From an uncultured bacterium (GTDB lineage Bacteria; Spirochaetota; UBA4802; UB4802), in assembly GCA_937920495.1 (NCBI GenBank), contig CALEUQ010000065.1, positions 1-33,905 on the forward strand: a stretch of DNA of 33,905 nt. The letters are read 5' to 3'. Below are positions 9,102 through 17,957 of the stretch, in pieces. The first letter of the stretch is position 1; each line of letters opens with the position of its first letter. The position numbers and the translations under genes are program-made. Below the pieces are notes generated by a model that was not told the origin of the DNA, searched no databases, and worked only from the letters and a program-made list of their open reading frames with translations.

Positions 9102-10044
9102 ACATGCCCTCAATAAATTTAATCAACCCCGTAATCACCTCATTAACCGGCACCTGTATGTTATATTGCCGTGCAAGTTCCACAACTGCTCCGTTCAATG
9201 CGTCTATCTCGGTGCGTCGTTTTGCCTGAATATCCTGAAGCATGGATGAGCGGTGCTCCCCTGTTGATGGAAGCAACTTTGAATAAAAAATATCAATATA
9301 TTCTTGTGCATTGTTGTAGTGCGTGCTGTATCCTGCCTTATGCATTGTTTCAAATATCTCATGAAATATATCATTCATAATGGCTCTGGTGTACTGTGAT
9401 TTACCCAATTCTCCGTATGGTACATTAAAGAGAGCACCCAATGGATTAAGTGCACAATTATAGAGCATCTTTGCCCAGATATCCTTTGCAACATGTTGGG
9501 TGATAATAGCAGGCATGCCACCTTTAGATAATGCATCTGCAAGGGGTTTAAGCTTTTGTATATCACCACCAAATAATGAGCCTATATGGATGGCATCGGC
9601 ATGAACAGTAATATCAACATGGTGCAGTGCAGGTTTAATGTAGCCCGTCATCACACGGGCATTAAAAATTATATCTTTGGGTAGATACTGTATAAACTTT
9701 TCCGCATTCCCCCATCCATTCTGGAATAATACTATGGGGCAATTGTTTATTTTATTTTCGTATTTCTTTAATATTTGTGCGATAGTTTCTGACATATACG
9801 ACTTGATACATACACATATATAATCAAACTCTTTTGAATTAATATTTGACAGTGAATCATATACATCAAACTGCTCTGGCCTTATGGAAAATGTTCCCAA
9901 CACACCAGTCTGAACAATACCATGTTCTTTCAGGGCACTCACTGTAGGCTCTACATCAATAATAGTTATGTTAATGCCAGCATCAATGAGACTACGAGCC
10001 AAACCCAATCCAACTGCTCCGCCACCATATACCAGTATGTTCAT
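9094..10044 (-). CDS. panE: 2-dehydropantoate 2-reductase (ketopantoate reductase family)
   Basis: NADPH-dependent reduction of ketopantoate to pantoate in coenzyme A synthesis. The 316 residues begin with the Rossmann motif [10 protein letters not shown] (7-16); further landmarks are [36 protein letters not shown] (catalytic Lys in the KxxxNxxxN helix) and [20 protein letters not shown] near the C-terminus. Length is normal. First gene of a four-gene operon; GAGGGTG lies upstream of the start. ApbA/PanE paralogues with other 2-keto acid substrates are common, so the substrate is by homology. No other pantothenate gene is nearby. Confidence 0.88.
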   Translation of the reverse strand: MNILVYGGGAVGLGLARSLIDAGINITIIDVEPTVSALKEHGIVQTGVLGTFSIRPEQFDVYDSLSNINSKEFDYICVCIKSYMSETIAQILKKYENKINNCPIVLFQNGWGNAEKFIQYLPKDIIFNARVMTGYIKPALHHVDITVHADAIHIGSLFGGDIQKLKPLADALSKGGMPAIITQHVAKDIWAKMLYNCALNPLGALFNVPYGELGKSQYTRAIMNDIFHEIFETMHKAGYSTHYNNAQEYIDIFYSKLLPSTGEHRSSMLQDIQAKRRTEIDALNGAVVELARQYNIQVPVNEVITGLIKFIEGMYV

Positions 10045-10168
10045 CTATCACCCTCACATAATTGCAATAGCTTCTTTGTTTCAATTCATATATTATCTAG
10101 TGTTGTAAATACATATTCTTTTTTTCAAGACATTTTTAGCCAATCACATAGAACCATCAACGGTTACT

Positions 10169-10335
10169 GTAATCCATTTCTTATCATGTGCTGTTTCAAA
10201 CCCCGCCAAAGCACGCCCGCAACACAGGCGCCGTACTGAGTGCATCGAAGCACGCCGTACTGAGCTTGTCGAAGTAAGGTTGCTGAGCTTGCCGAAGCAT
10301 GGTTGCTGAGCTTGTCGAAGCACGCTGTACATCCT
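10169..10335 (+). repeat. Dispersed repeat, copy B
   Basis: Aligns in the same direction with 32,894-33,081. Shared blocks are GTAATCCATTTCTTATCA, TGCTGTTTCAAACC, CCAAAGCACGCCCGCAACA and then imperfect tandem units around CTGAGCTTGTCGAAG. It ends at GCTGTACATCC, where copy C continues into its hairpin. Confidence 0.9.
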
Positions 10336-10359
10336 ACTGCAAGTGTGTAATCAGTCATT

Positions 10360-10720
10360 GCAATCCCTTAAGCGATAGCGAAGGGGTGCAAATCTCTCCG
10401 CAAGCGCGATGGCCTCCGCGTCATGACGGCAGTGCACGTGTCATCCCGAGCGATAGCGTTACGCCAATGTCATCCCCAGCGATAGCGAGGGATCTTTGTG
10501 GATGGTTTATAGTGATTGTTATCATTGCGATCCCGACAAAGGCGGGAGAAGCAATCTCATTATTTGCACAGAATGGGATTGCTTCGTCGTCCCGAGTTAT
10601 TCGGGACTCGCCTGTCCGCGACGAAGTCGGGACTCCTCGCAATGACGGCGGGGCGCGTGTCATTGTAATCCCGACGAAATCCCGACGAAGTCGGGAAATC
10701 GGGAAAGGCAATTAATGTAG
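10360..10720. repeat. REP/MITE-like palindromic mosaic
   Basis: Contains AGCGATAGCG three times (10,371, 10,449, 10,478), CCCGACGAAGTCGGG-type small hairpins, and a long imperfect inverted repeat whose outer arms are TCATTGCGA (about 10,524) and TCGCAATGA (about 10,637) with inner arms AGAAGCAATC and GATTGCTTC. The words ATTGCTTCG and CGCAATGACGG are typical of small non-autonomous interspersed repeats seen in many unrelated bacterial genomes. No transposase is present. Confidence 0.75.
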
Positions 10721-10879
10721 CAATCCCAGCACCTTTGCAATAAATTCTAACGCATTCTGATTTAAAAAGACTATCGCAAACAATCGCAGCGCAAAACATA
10801 ATCGGAATTGCGTCCCTTCGGGGTAGTAGCCTGTCCTCGACAAAGTCAGCCTTTTGACACGCCCTCGTAAAACACCCAT

Positions 10880-10919
10880 ATGGCTGCATACTCCCCCTTT
10901 TCAATGCAGCCATTTTTTT
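10880..10919 (+). terminator. Strong intrinsic terminator, rightward
   Basis: Perfect 10-bp arms ATGGCTGCAT (10,880-10,889) and ATGCAGCCAT (10,904-10,913), a 14-base loop, then seven Ts (10,913-10,919). It fits a Rho-independent terminator on the plus strand only. No plus-strand gene lies upstream within 6 kb, so either the repeat block is transcribed or the hairpin was carried in with a repeat. Confidence 0.8.
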
Positions 10920-10938
10920 CAAAAACTCAGTTACATAA

Positions 10939-10968
10939 TTATATATAATAGGTTATTATACCTATAAT
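10939..10968 (+). promoter_or_regulatory. Promoter with palindrome upstream of the 116-aa gene
   Basis: TATAAT at 10,963-10,968 with TTATAT at 10,939-10,944 (18-bp spacing) is a plausible sigma-70 promoter. A second TATAAT overlaps at 10,944. The 18-bp palindrome ATAGGT-N6-ACCTAT (10,948-10,965) covers the spacer and -10 box and could be an operator. Confidence 0.45.
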
Positions 10969-10990
10969 AAATACACAAAAGGAGATAATT

Positions 10991-11341
10991 ATGCGTATAA
11001 TACAAAACTTTAAATATGGACCACAAGTTGGTCCTTACGCAGCACGTTCCTTGTATAGTATGTACCAACTTTTAAAACTCCGTGATATTTATGAATCCGA
11101 TCATTTTAAAGGATGGACAAAAGAAGAAATAATAAACTACTATCTTAAATTTCTGTACCCCATCCTTGAACAACGCAAAAAACAACGCCTTGCATCAGAA
11201 AGAACTGAATTTAAAAAGTATATGGGGCAAGTTGTAGGTAGAGGAATATTAGAAATAGTATTGGGATATTTCTTAGGATACTTAATTGGAATTGCACTTG
11301 TTGCATATTTATTTTTAAAATATGTAGTAAAAGCTATATGA
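10991..11341 (+). CDS. Hypothetical protein with C-terminal membrane helix
   Basis: Family not recognised. 116 residues: a polar, basic N-terminal part with several aromatics (RSLYSMYQLLKLRDIYES), a helical middle rich in Lys/Arg (LEQRKKQRLASERTEFKKY), and one hydrophobic segment at about 85-112 (GILEIVLGYFLGYLIGIALVAYLFL) that should span the membrane. AGGAGA ends 5 bases before the ATG, which fixes the start. First of three short plus-strand genes that share strong ribosome sites. A membrane-associated small protein is all that can be said. Confidence 0.75.
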   Translation: MRIIQNFKYGPQVGPYAARSLYSMYQLLKLRDIYESDHFKGWTKEEIINYYLKFLYPILEQRKKQRLASERTEFKKYMGQVVGRGILEIVLGYFLGYLIGIALVAYLFLKYVVKAI

Positions 11342-11667
11342 TATGCTACATAGTAATATGCATAACAAGCCTGTACAAAGGTTTAGAAAAATATTTTTTG
11401 CCTTTCTTTTTATTCAAAAGGCAAGAGTATGAAGCACATTGAGAACAAGCCACAAATTGCTCAGCCATCGGGGCATAACAATACGATGGCATAAAAAGGG
11501 GGTTTATAACGAGTGCAAGATTATTTGAAGGAAGATGTAATAAGCTAAGATCAATCTTAGCAGACATTAGAATTAAGCAACTAAAATTATTCAAAAGAAC
11601 AAGTTTCGTAAGGCTATTGGTTAGTTAATAGTAACAAGATTTTAGAAATTATATAGGAGGTAATACT
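11342..11667. other. Spacer between two small genes, with a hairpin
   Basis: 326 bp without a supportable long gene. TTGCCTTT (11,398-11,405) and AAAGGCAA (11,417-11,424) form a perfect 8-bp stem with an 11-base loop. A 21-codon frame beginning MKHIENKPQI follows the hairpin closely (ATG at 11,429) but has only a weak ribosome site. A minus-strand frame here (11,346-11,594) looks random. The space may be an untranslated leader or carry a small RNA. Confidence 0.4.
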
Positions 11668-12150
11668 ATGTTTTCAATTCTTGGAGCACTTCTTATACTT
11701 TTAGCCTATATTATAAAGATAGGTGTTATAATTGGAGTTATACTATTATTAACATATGTCCCAACATATATACGTGTACTGTGGGTCAAACTCTTGACCT
11801 ACAGAAATGTTTTAATAATTAGATATGTGATGAAGAAAAGAATTAAGTACATTAGAGAAAAAAGAGGTACTGATGATCCATTAGCATGGAAGTATGAGAG
11901 TAGTCTTATCTATAACACATATAGAGAATTACTTCCTATTATTATAGATAATGGAGGAGGTAATTGCCCACAGTGCCATACACTTACATTACCTAACATG
12001 TTGTGTCCTAAGTGTGGAAACTGGAATACTTCAGACATATTACAATACTATCATAAAGATGTAAAAGATTATTTAAATTTCAAGAAGCGTATGTCTATGA
12101 CTACAGTACAGAAATTACGTGCACTTATTAAAAAAGAAACTTCAATGTAA
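11668..12150 (+). CDS. Membrane-anchored zinc-ribbon protein, unknown function
   Basis: 160 residues. A long N-terminal hydrophobic stretch (about 3-36, probably one or two helices) is followed by a basic linker with RNVLIIRYVMKKRIKYIREK, then a treble-Cys zinc ribbon CPQCHTLTLPNMLCPKCGNWN (about 99-119) and a basic C-terminal helix. The ribbon should bind one zinc through four cysteines. Proteins of this plan act in membrane-linked signalling or assembly in many phyla, but no family is recognised. AGGAGG 7 bases before the ATG is an excellent start signal. It follows the 116-aa gene in the same direction and is 17 bp ahead of a 39-codon gene. Confidence 0.8.
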   Translation: MFSILGALLILLAYIIKIGVIIGVILLLTYVPTYIRVLWVKLLTYRNVLIIRYVMKKRIKYIREKRGTDDPLAWKYESSLIYNTYRELLPIIIDNGGGNCPQCHTLTLPNMLCPKCGNWNTSDILQYYHKDVKDYLNFKKRMSMTTVQKLRALIKKETSM

Positions 12151-12167
12151 TATAAAGGAGGTATAGT

Positions 12168-12287
12168 ATGAAACAGTTCCGTACACGAGCCAAATATGTA
12201 AGAATACGATCCCCTATCAGCGGGGATGTTTTCGAACTTTTATGTCATATAGTGAGGTCGGCGGAATCACACACCCTTCTATTCTGA
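12168..12287 (+). CDS. Small 39-aa protein or leader peptide
   Basis: A short frame beginning MKQFRTRAKYVRIRSPI and ending HTLLF, preceded by AAAGGAGG with ideal spacing, 17 bp after the zinc-ribbon gene. The quality and type of ribosome site match the two genes before it, which is the main support. The first 16 residues are strongly basic. A hairpin with ATCCCC/GGGGAT arms lies inside the frame, so it could instead be a leader peptide over an attenuator or the 5' remnant of a longer gene. No family recognised. Confidence 0.5.
   Translation: MKQFRTRAKYVRIRSPISGDVFELLCHIVRSAESHTLLF
12209..12227 (+). promoter_or_regulatory. Hairpin inside the 39-codon frame
   Basis: ATCCCC (12,209-12,214) pairs with GGGGAT (12,222-12,227), loop TATCAGC, then GTTTTCGAACTTTT. 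It resembles a weak terminator or attenuator in the plus direction. Confidence 0.4.
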
Positions 12288-12411
12288 ACAATTTTCAAGA
12301 AGTGTCAAAAAATGCAATTATTTTGAGATAACATATTACTATTTTTATAATTTTGCCAAGTATTTTTCAATTTTTTTATTTTGGCATTTACCAATTTTCT
12401 ATACCTGACTA

Positions 12412-14214
12412 CTATATGTGCCACAATTGCTGGCGTAGCCCTGAAGTACGCATGGTAGGATTTTTTATCATATATTCCACTATCGTTTTGTTTCCAAGAA
12501 TAGTAAGCTTACTGCGAGCACGGGTAACTGCTGTGTAAAGAAGTTCGCGTGTCAACAACATCTTCCACTGTTCATTATTGCCAATATCAATATGTGGCAA
12601 TATCAATACCACGTGGCTAAACTCAGAACCCTGACTTTTGTGCACAGTAATACTGTACGCAGGTACATAGTCTGATAATAGTGATGTATTTATCTTCCTT
12701 AAACCAACTGCTGATTGGAAATACACTGCATCATCACTGCCAGTGTAAATACCTGTATCGCCATTAAAAATCTCAAGGTTATAATCATTGGCAGTTACCA
12801 TAATAACCCTTCCATGATACCATTCATCACTTACAGGTGGCCTTAATTGATTTTCGATTACTGCATTATATGTCTCAACACCCCATGGTCCCCTGTTGAA
12901 AGGTGACAATATACACAGATCAGAAATCCGTGCAAATGCTTTTGCTATATCTGACTGATCTACAATAGTACGATACCATGATTGTGCATAATTTTGTATT
13001 TCAGCATACAGCCAATCCATGGAATCATATTCCTTAAACTCAACATCTGTAAAATTGTTTTCAAGTACTTCCAGTGCTTTGCGTTCATCATTTGTTCGTA
13101 TTGCTGTGGCTAACGCAGCTATACCGCTATCGGCTTCAAACCTGAATGTGGTGTTCAATATTACAATAGCATCCCGTAATGGGTGCTTTTCTTTCTTTAT
13201 TTCATCCATCTTGTAGTTACACAACTGCAACAGTTTACTGCCATTATCAGTATATGCATATACTGATGCACCATAACACACATCGCCAAAAAATGCTCCA
13301 GCTTCAACTGAAGACAGCTGGTCCTTATCACCTACCAGGATAAGGCGAGCATCATCTTTTAATGCTTTGCATAATTTTGCCATTAAAGGAATATCAACCA
13401 TAGAGCACTCATCAACTATCACCACATCATACGGCAAACGATTGTCCTGATTGTAGTAAAATTCAAGCTGGCCCCTCTTAGAGCCAAGCAATCTATGAAT
13501 GGTGAAGGCTTCTTGCGGGAAAAACTCAGTAAAATTTTTTTCCACATACGTTTCTTTAAAGTTAACTATCGCCTGCATCAAACGCGATGCCGCTTTACCC
13601 GTTGGTGCACACAATGCTATTTTGTAATCTGGATTGCTACGCAACATCTGGTACACTATTGCTGCAATCACGGTAGTTTTGCCTGTGCCCGGCCCACCTG
13701 AAATCACACAGAGCTTATATAACAAAGCTGTCAACTGGGATAGAATCTGTTCAGAAGAAAATCTCATTCCTTTTGACTGTAATACATCAATAGCATTGAG
13801 CAATTTTGATATTTGTGCATGGTCAATATTGTGATGTGATGCGTTTTGAAAATATTTTAAAATTATATTTTCATAATTAAAGTAACGATACAGGTAGCAG
13901 TTGCCATCAAGATACACAAGCGGCTTTGGCTGCTTGGGCACCTTTGCAAAAGCATCGGATTGCAGTACATATTTTTCCAGAGTCTTTGCATCAGGAAATT
14001 TTACATCATCCACATCAATGGTATCATCATATATAATTTGACGCAATTGTTTTTGTGCGATAGTTTCCAGTGAAAGGCAGCTATGCCCTATAGAAGTCAT
14101 ATAGCTTACACAAAATATTATTGCTTTAAGCACATCATCATGGCAATGGTATGTACTGCATATGAAGTTGGCAAAGTGATGGTGAATGGTTGTGTTGGAA
14201 TAAGGTGAATTCAT
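12412..14214 (-). CDS. recD: Exodeoxyribonuclease V subunit alpha (RecD helicase)
   Basis: 5'-3' helicase subunit of RecBCD. 600 residues, close to E. coli RecD. Visible SF1 motifs: GGPGTGKTT (Walker A, 173-181), CAPTGKAASRL (motif Ia), IVDECSM (Walker B, 266-272), LVGDKDQLSSVEAG (motif III), TFRF (motif IV), VHKSQGSEF (motif V, 524-532) and LYTAVTRARS (motif VI, 559-568). The N-terminal 150 residues are the RecD N domain that contacts RecC and are poorly conserved. The ATG overlaps the recB stop as ATGA. It is the last gene of recC-recB-recD; no clear intrinsic terminator follows. Confidence 0.95.
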   Translation of the reverse strand: MNSPYSNTTIHHHFANFICSTYHCHDDVLKAIIFCVSYMTSIGHSCLSLETIAQKQLRQIIYDDTIDVDDVKFPDAKTLEKYVLQSDAFAKVPKQPKPLVYLDGNCYLYRYFNYENIILKYFQNASHHNIDHAQISKLLNAIDVLQSKGMRFSSEQILSQLTALLYKLCVISGGPGTGKTTVIAAIVYQMLRSNPDYKIALCAPTGKAASRLMQAIVNFKETYVEKNFTEFFPQEAFTIHRLLGSKRGQLEFYYNQDNRLPYDVVIVDECSMVDIPLMAKLCKALKDDARLILVGDKDQLSSVEAGAFFGDVCYGASVYAYTDNGSKLLQLCNYKMDEIKKEKHPLRDAIVILNTTFRFEADSGIAALATAIRTNDERKALEVLENNFTDVEFKEYDSMDWLYAEIQNYAQSWYRTIVDQSDIAKAFARISDLCILSPFNRGPWGVETYNAVIENQLRPPVSDEWYHGRVIMVTANDYNLEIFNGDTGIYTGSDDAVYFQSAVGLRKINTSLLSDYVPAYSITVHKSQGSEFSHVVLILPHIDIGNNEQWKMLLTRELLYTAVTRARSKLTILGNKTIVEYMIKNPTMRTSGLRQQLWHI

Positions 14215-17200
14215 ATTGTCACCACACCTAACAGATTATCCAGCTTATTAATAAATGCAGCATCAGGCTTATCATAAAAAATCCCATATTCATATCCACA
14301 AGACGCATCAACTCCACGTACAAATATGTAGAATATCCCGCCAAAATGTTTATCATAGTTGTACGTTTTGCCCAGCATCAACTGCAAATATCTATGAATG
14401 GCAACCGCATAAATGCTATATTGCAAAAAATACAGATGCCCGGCTATTACATCAGTCAGTTTGCTTCGATGATAATCGGCTATGGATGTGCCAAGCAGGT
14501 TTGATTTCCAGTCAACTATATAGTAGGCCTTATTATATTCAAACACCATATCAATATATCCATGCATAAATCCACTGATATCAGTAAATGAAAGCTTTTG
14601 CAACGCCTGTGCATAGTGCATGGTAAAAAGATTATGCTGGCCAAAAAGCTGTTTCAGATGTGTGCTATTACAACGTTCAACAGGATAATAAAACTCTACT
14701 TCATGTCGACGTTTATCTCTTTGTATGTGCGATAGTGAAACAAAATTTGCTTGCAATGGCACCCTCAATACATTCATAACCATTGCGGTTAGCACATCAG
14801 ACCAGATAGTATCAATATTATATTTTGTTAGCGTTTGGGTGACAACCTGCGATATTGTGCTGTTATCTGAGGCAAAATCAATTGTTTCAAAAATATTATG
14901 GATACATAAACCTGAAATACTTCCTGCAGGAAATGTAAACACAGATTGCTCTTTTACTTCTTCTTTAGTAACAACAGGAAGCTGCAGCTCATCACTTTTT
15001 TCATCCTCACGCCTGTATGTAAGCGCTGTGTAGCTTGTAAGCTGCCATCCCGGCTCAATAGGCTTTATCAATTGTTTAACATGGTGCGGATCAGGATATG
15101 CAGGCTGCAAAGCTTCCTGTGCCTGTACTTTTATATCTTCAATAATTGTAACACTTATAGCTCCTTGTGAAGAAGATTCAATCTCTTTAAGATCTTTCAG
15201 CAGATCATCATATGACCGTTCAACACCATTAATGAATTTTACTATTGCATCATCTATGCTGGTGGAATCATCTGTAATCGGGGTATTATCAGTACAGGGG
15301 TAATTATTTGAAACTGTGGAGTCATGTGTACAGTGGGAATCATTTTTACCGCGAAAATGGAAAAGATAGCGTAATGCTGAGGTATTTGTTCTATTGATCT
15401 TTCCCCATCCCACATAACATTTATATTTTGCACGAGTCATTGCAACATAGGCAACGCGCAAAGCTTCAGAAAGCTGTTCACATTTTGCACTGCAATCAAT
15501 TGTATCATAATCATTATCCGGGAACAATAAAGCCTTTTCATCAGATTCTTCTTTACTTAACTTGAAACACACATGAGTTTTATAATTAGTATCTGCATTA
15601 CCATGAAAGACAAAGATTTCATCCAATGATGAAACATCAAAAAGATAAGGGCAAAAAACTATAGGGTATTCCAGCCCCTTACTTGTATGTATGGTAACTA
15701 TCTTAACAGCATTTGCATCGGATTCAAGGCGCAATTCTTTATCTTCCACATCAGCATCTGCAGACATTGTTTTTTTCAACCACTCAACCAATGCCACCGG
15801 ATCTAATTTTTTACTTCGCTCAATATCGGCAAGTATTTCAGCGCACTGCAATATATTGGTTATTACCCTCTCACCATCATTATATTGTAAAAGCCTTTGA
15901 GCCACTGTGTCATGATCTTGTTTCTTTTTCACTATTACATCATCATAAAGAAGTCGCTGCAGCATAACAAGAAAACCCTTCAATCTCCATGTCTCAAGGT
16001 ATGCCGCATACTTCATTTTGATTATATCTAATGAACCATGCTGCTCCATTTCCAGGATATCATGTACGTCATATCCAAAAAGGCTGGTGGTAAGTGCACG
16101 TTTCACATCCATTGTTGATGCAGGGTTTATTATTGCTTCCAGCACATGCAATACTTCCCATACTTCAGGTGTGGTAAATACCGATTTTCTGCTATACAAA
16201 ACGCTGTGAATGCCATACTGCCGTAAAATATCCTGCACCATCTCAGCTTCATGGTGTTTACGCACTAAAATAGCAATATCACTATATTGTAGTGGTTTCC
16301 CATCAATTATGCAGGAACTTTGTACTAACTTCTGGATTTCACGAGCCATATTCTTAGCTATGATCTTACGTGCTACACCAATATTCATATCTTTTCTGCT
16401 ATTGTCATCCTGTGTTATAAACCATATATTCAATGCACCGTCAGAAAAATTTGATTCCGTTACACAGGACTCAACAGGATGATAACATATCTTATTAAAT
16501 ACAAATGGTTTTTCTATACGGCTAAAAACTTGATTTATAGCCCTGGCAAGTGATGGAGTTGACCTGTAACTTTTATTTAAGGTATAAATATTATCTGAAC
16601 TCTGACGTGCCTTTATGTAGGCAAACACATCTGCTCCCCTGAAACTGTAAATAGCCTGCTTGGGATCACCAATGATGTAGAGTGAATACCCCTCTTTTTT
16701 AAATATAGTTGTAAAAATAGTGTACTGCAAGGGATCAGTATCCTGAAATTCATCAATCAGTGCTACCTTAAACCGCTCACGTATCCGCACAGCCAGTTTA
16801 CTATCAGATCCCTGCTGTAATGCGTTGTGCATATCCTTAAGGATATCCCTGAACGAAATAATATTCCACCGATCCCTTAAACGTGAGTATTGGGTCTGGC
16901 TATACTGGATAAATTCTCGATATGCAGCTATTATCTGTAACTTGATTTGAGTAAGAGTTTTTTTACAATCATCCAGAAGAGTAAAAAACTCATCCCATGT
17001 ATATTGTTTTTCAACTTTTTTATATTCGCCTTTCATTTTAGAAAGAAGATTTGAAAGCGAGAATTTTTCTATATTTTTAGTTACATCTTTATGTAATGCA
17101 GTATTTATGGATAGCATCTGTATGGCTTCTTTTAATTTCTGAAAACTGGTATCATCAAATGAATTTTTGTTTAGCACATCCTGTGCCAGGGCTTTGTAGT

Positions 17201-17957
17201 AATTATCTTTTATTTTATCATACTCTTTATTGAACTTTTCACGTATAGTAGCAATACGCTGAGTAAGCTTTTGTAACAGTTTTTGTAATCGTTCAGCATC
17301 AAAGGTTATGTCAGGTAATATTGCAACATCGGGATCATCCGGCAACTTGTGCAACACTTTCAATAACCAGCTGACAAAGTCTTTGTTTTTCTGCAAAAAC
17401 AACGCTACGAACTCTTCACCAAGCGGCGCAATGGTGGTATAATAAAAATCCTCAACTACTCTTCGCATGAATGGTGTTTCATCTTCAATAAGCTGGCTAC
17501 CAAAAAGCGAGCGGCTCTCAAAAGCAAACTCACTCAAAGCACGACTGCAGAAGCTATGAATTGTATATATATGTGCTTTATCAATCTCGTCCAAGGCTAT
17601 CTTCAATCTATCTTTTATATTTTTTTTAGTTTGTCCATTATTGGCACTATTACATTTACCCTGCAGGTAGTTATACAGCTCTCTGTATTTTTCTTTAACT
17701 TCTTCATCACCACTTTCCTCAAGCATATCATGTGCAATTTTTATCAAAGAGCGTATCCGTGAACGTAGTTCATCAGTTGCTGCATTGGTAAATGTAACCA
17801 CAAGGATATTATCAATACTAAGATTTTTTTCAATAATAAATCGCAAATACAGATGGCTTATGGTATAGGTTTTTCCTGTACCTGCACTTGCCTCAATACA
17901 ATTAATGCCTTCTAAAGAATATTCTGAAAAGTCATTAACAACTATAGCTTTACTCAT
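14211..17957 (-). CDS. recB: Exodeoxyribonuclease V subunit beta (RecB helicase-nuclease)
   Basis: 3'-5' helicase and the only nuclease of RecBCD, which processes double-strand ends and loads RecA. 1,248 residues. UvrD-like motifs: EASAGTGKTYTI (Walker A, about 22-33), DEFQDTDPLQYTIF (Walker B, about 400), GDPKQAIYSFRGAD (motif III, about 427), THTSKGLEYPIVFCP-type motif V (IVTIHTSKGLEYP) and VAYVAMTRAKYK (motif VI). The C-terminal nuclease domain is intact: His in LCIHNIFE, Asp in GYIDMVFE (about 1,132) and the DxK core DWKSNLLG. This matches E. coli RecB residues H956, D1067, D1080 and K1082 by pattern. ATGA overlaps on both sides couple it to recC and recD. An active nuclease implies a need for Chi control. 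Confidence 0.96.
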   Translation of the reverse strand: MSKAIVVNDFSEYSLEGINCIEASAGTGKTYTISHLYLRFIIEKNLSIDNILVVTFTNAATDELRSRIRSLIKIAHDMLEESGDEEVKEKYRELYNYLQGKCNSANNGQTKKNIKDRLKIALDEIDKAHIYTIHSFCSRALSEFAFESRSLFGSQLIEDETPFMRRVVEDFYYTTIAPLGEEFVALFLQKNKDFVSWLLKVLHKLPDDPDVAILPDITFDAERLQKLLQKLTQRIATIREKFNKEYDKIKDNYYKALAQDVLNKNSFDDTSFQKLKEAIQMLSINTALHKDVTKNIEKFSLSNLLSKMKGEYKKVEKQYTWDEFFTLLDDCKKTLTQIKLQIIAAYREFIQYSQTQYSRLRDRWNIISFRDILKDMHNALQQGSDSKLAVRIRERFKVALIDEFQDTDPLQYTIFTTIFKKEGYSLYIIGDPKQAIYSFRGADVFAYIKARQSSDNIYTLNKSYRSTPSLARAINQVFSRIEKPFVFNKICYHPVESCVTESNFSDGALNIWFITQDDNSRKDMNIGVARKIIAKNMAREIQKLVQSSCIIDGKPLQYSDIAILVRKHHEAEMVQDILRQYGIHSVLYSRKSVFTTPEVWEVLHVLEAIINPASTMDVKRALTTSLFGYDVHDILEMEQHGSLDIIKMKYAAYLETWRLKGFLVMLQRLLYDDVIVKKKQDHDTVAQRLLQYNDGERVITNILQCAEILADIERSKKLDPVALVEWLKKTMSADADVEDKELRLESDANAVKIVTIHTSKGLEYPIVFCPYLFDVSSLDEIFVFHGNADTNYKTHVCFKLSKEESDEKALLFPDNDYDTIDCSAKCEQLSEALRVAYVAMTRAKYKCYVGWGKINRTNTSALRYLFHFRGKNDSHCTHDSTVSNNYPCTDNTPITDDSTSIDDAIVKFINGVERSYDDLLKDLKEIESSSQGAISVTIIEDIKVQAQEALQPAYPDPHHVKQLIKPIEPGWQLTSYTALTYRREDEKSDELQLPVVTKEEVKEQSVFTFPAGSISGLCIHNIFETIDFASDNSTISQVVTQTLTKYNIDTIWSDVLTAMVMNVLRVPLQANFVSLSHIQRDKRRHEVEFYYPVERCNSTHLKQLFGQHNLFTMHYAQALQKLSFTDISGFMHGYIDMVFEYNKAYYIVDWKSNLLGTSIADYHRSKLTDVIAGHLYFLQYSIYAVAIHRYLQLMLGKTYNYDKHFGGIFYIFVRGVDASCGYEYGIFYDKPDAAFINKLDNLLGVVTI

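Larger units (their letters stand above)
10045..10990. other. Repeat-rich intergenic block
   Basis: About 950 bp without a supportable gene. Open frames exist on both strands but run through repeat copies and hairpins and have no ribosome sites. Contents in order: dispersed repeat copy B, a REP/MITE-like GC-rich mosaic, an intrinsic terminator and the promoter region of the gene at 10,991. Base composition is clearly more GC-rich than the genes around it. Confidence 0.75.

Noticed and set aside
10299-10922. Open frames of 96-138 codons on both strands in the repeat block
   Set aside because: They translate REP-like repeats and palindromes, have no ribosome sites and overlap each other on both strands.
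11346-11594. 82-codon minus-strand frame between the small genes
   Set aside because: No ribosome site, low-complexity composition, and it faces two well-supported plus-strand genes.
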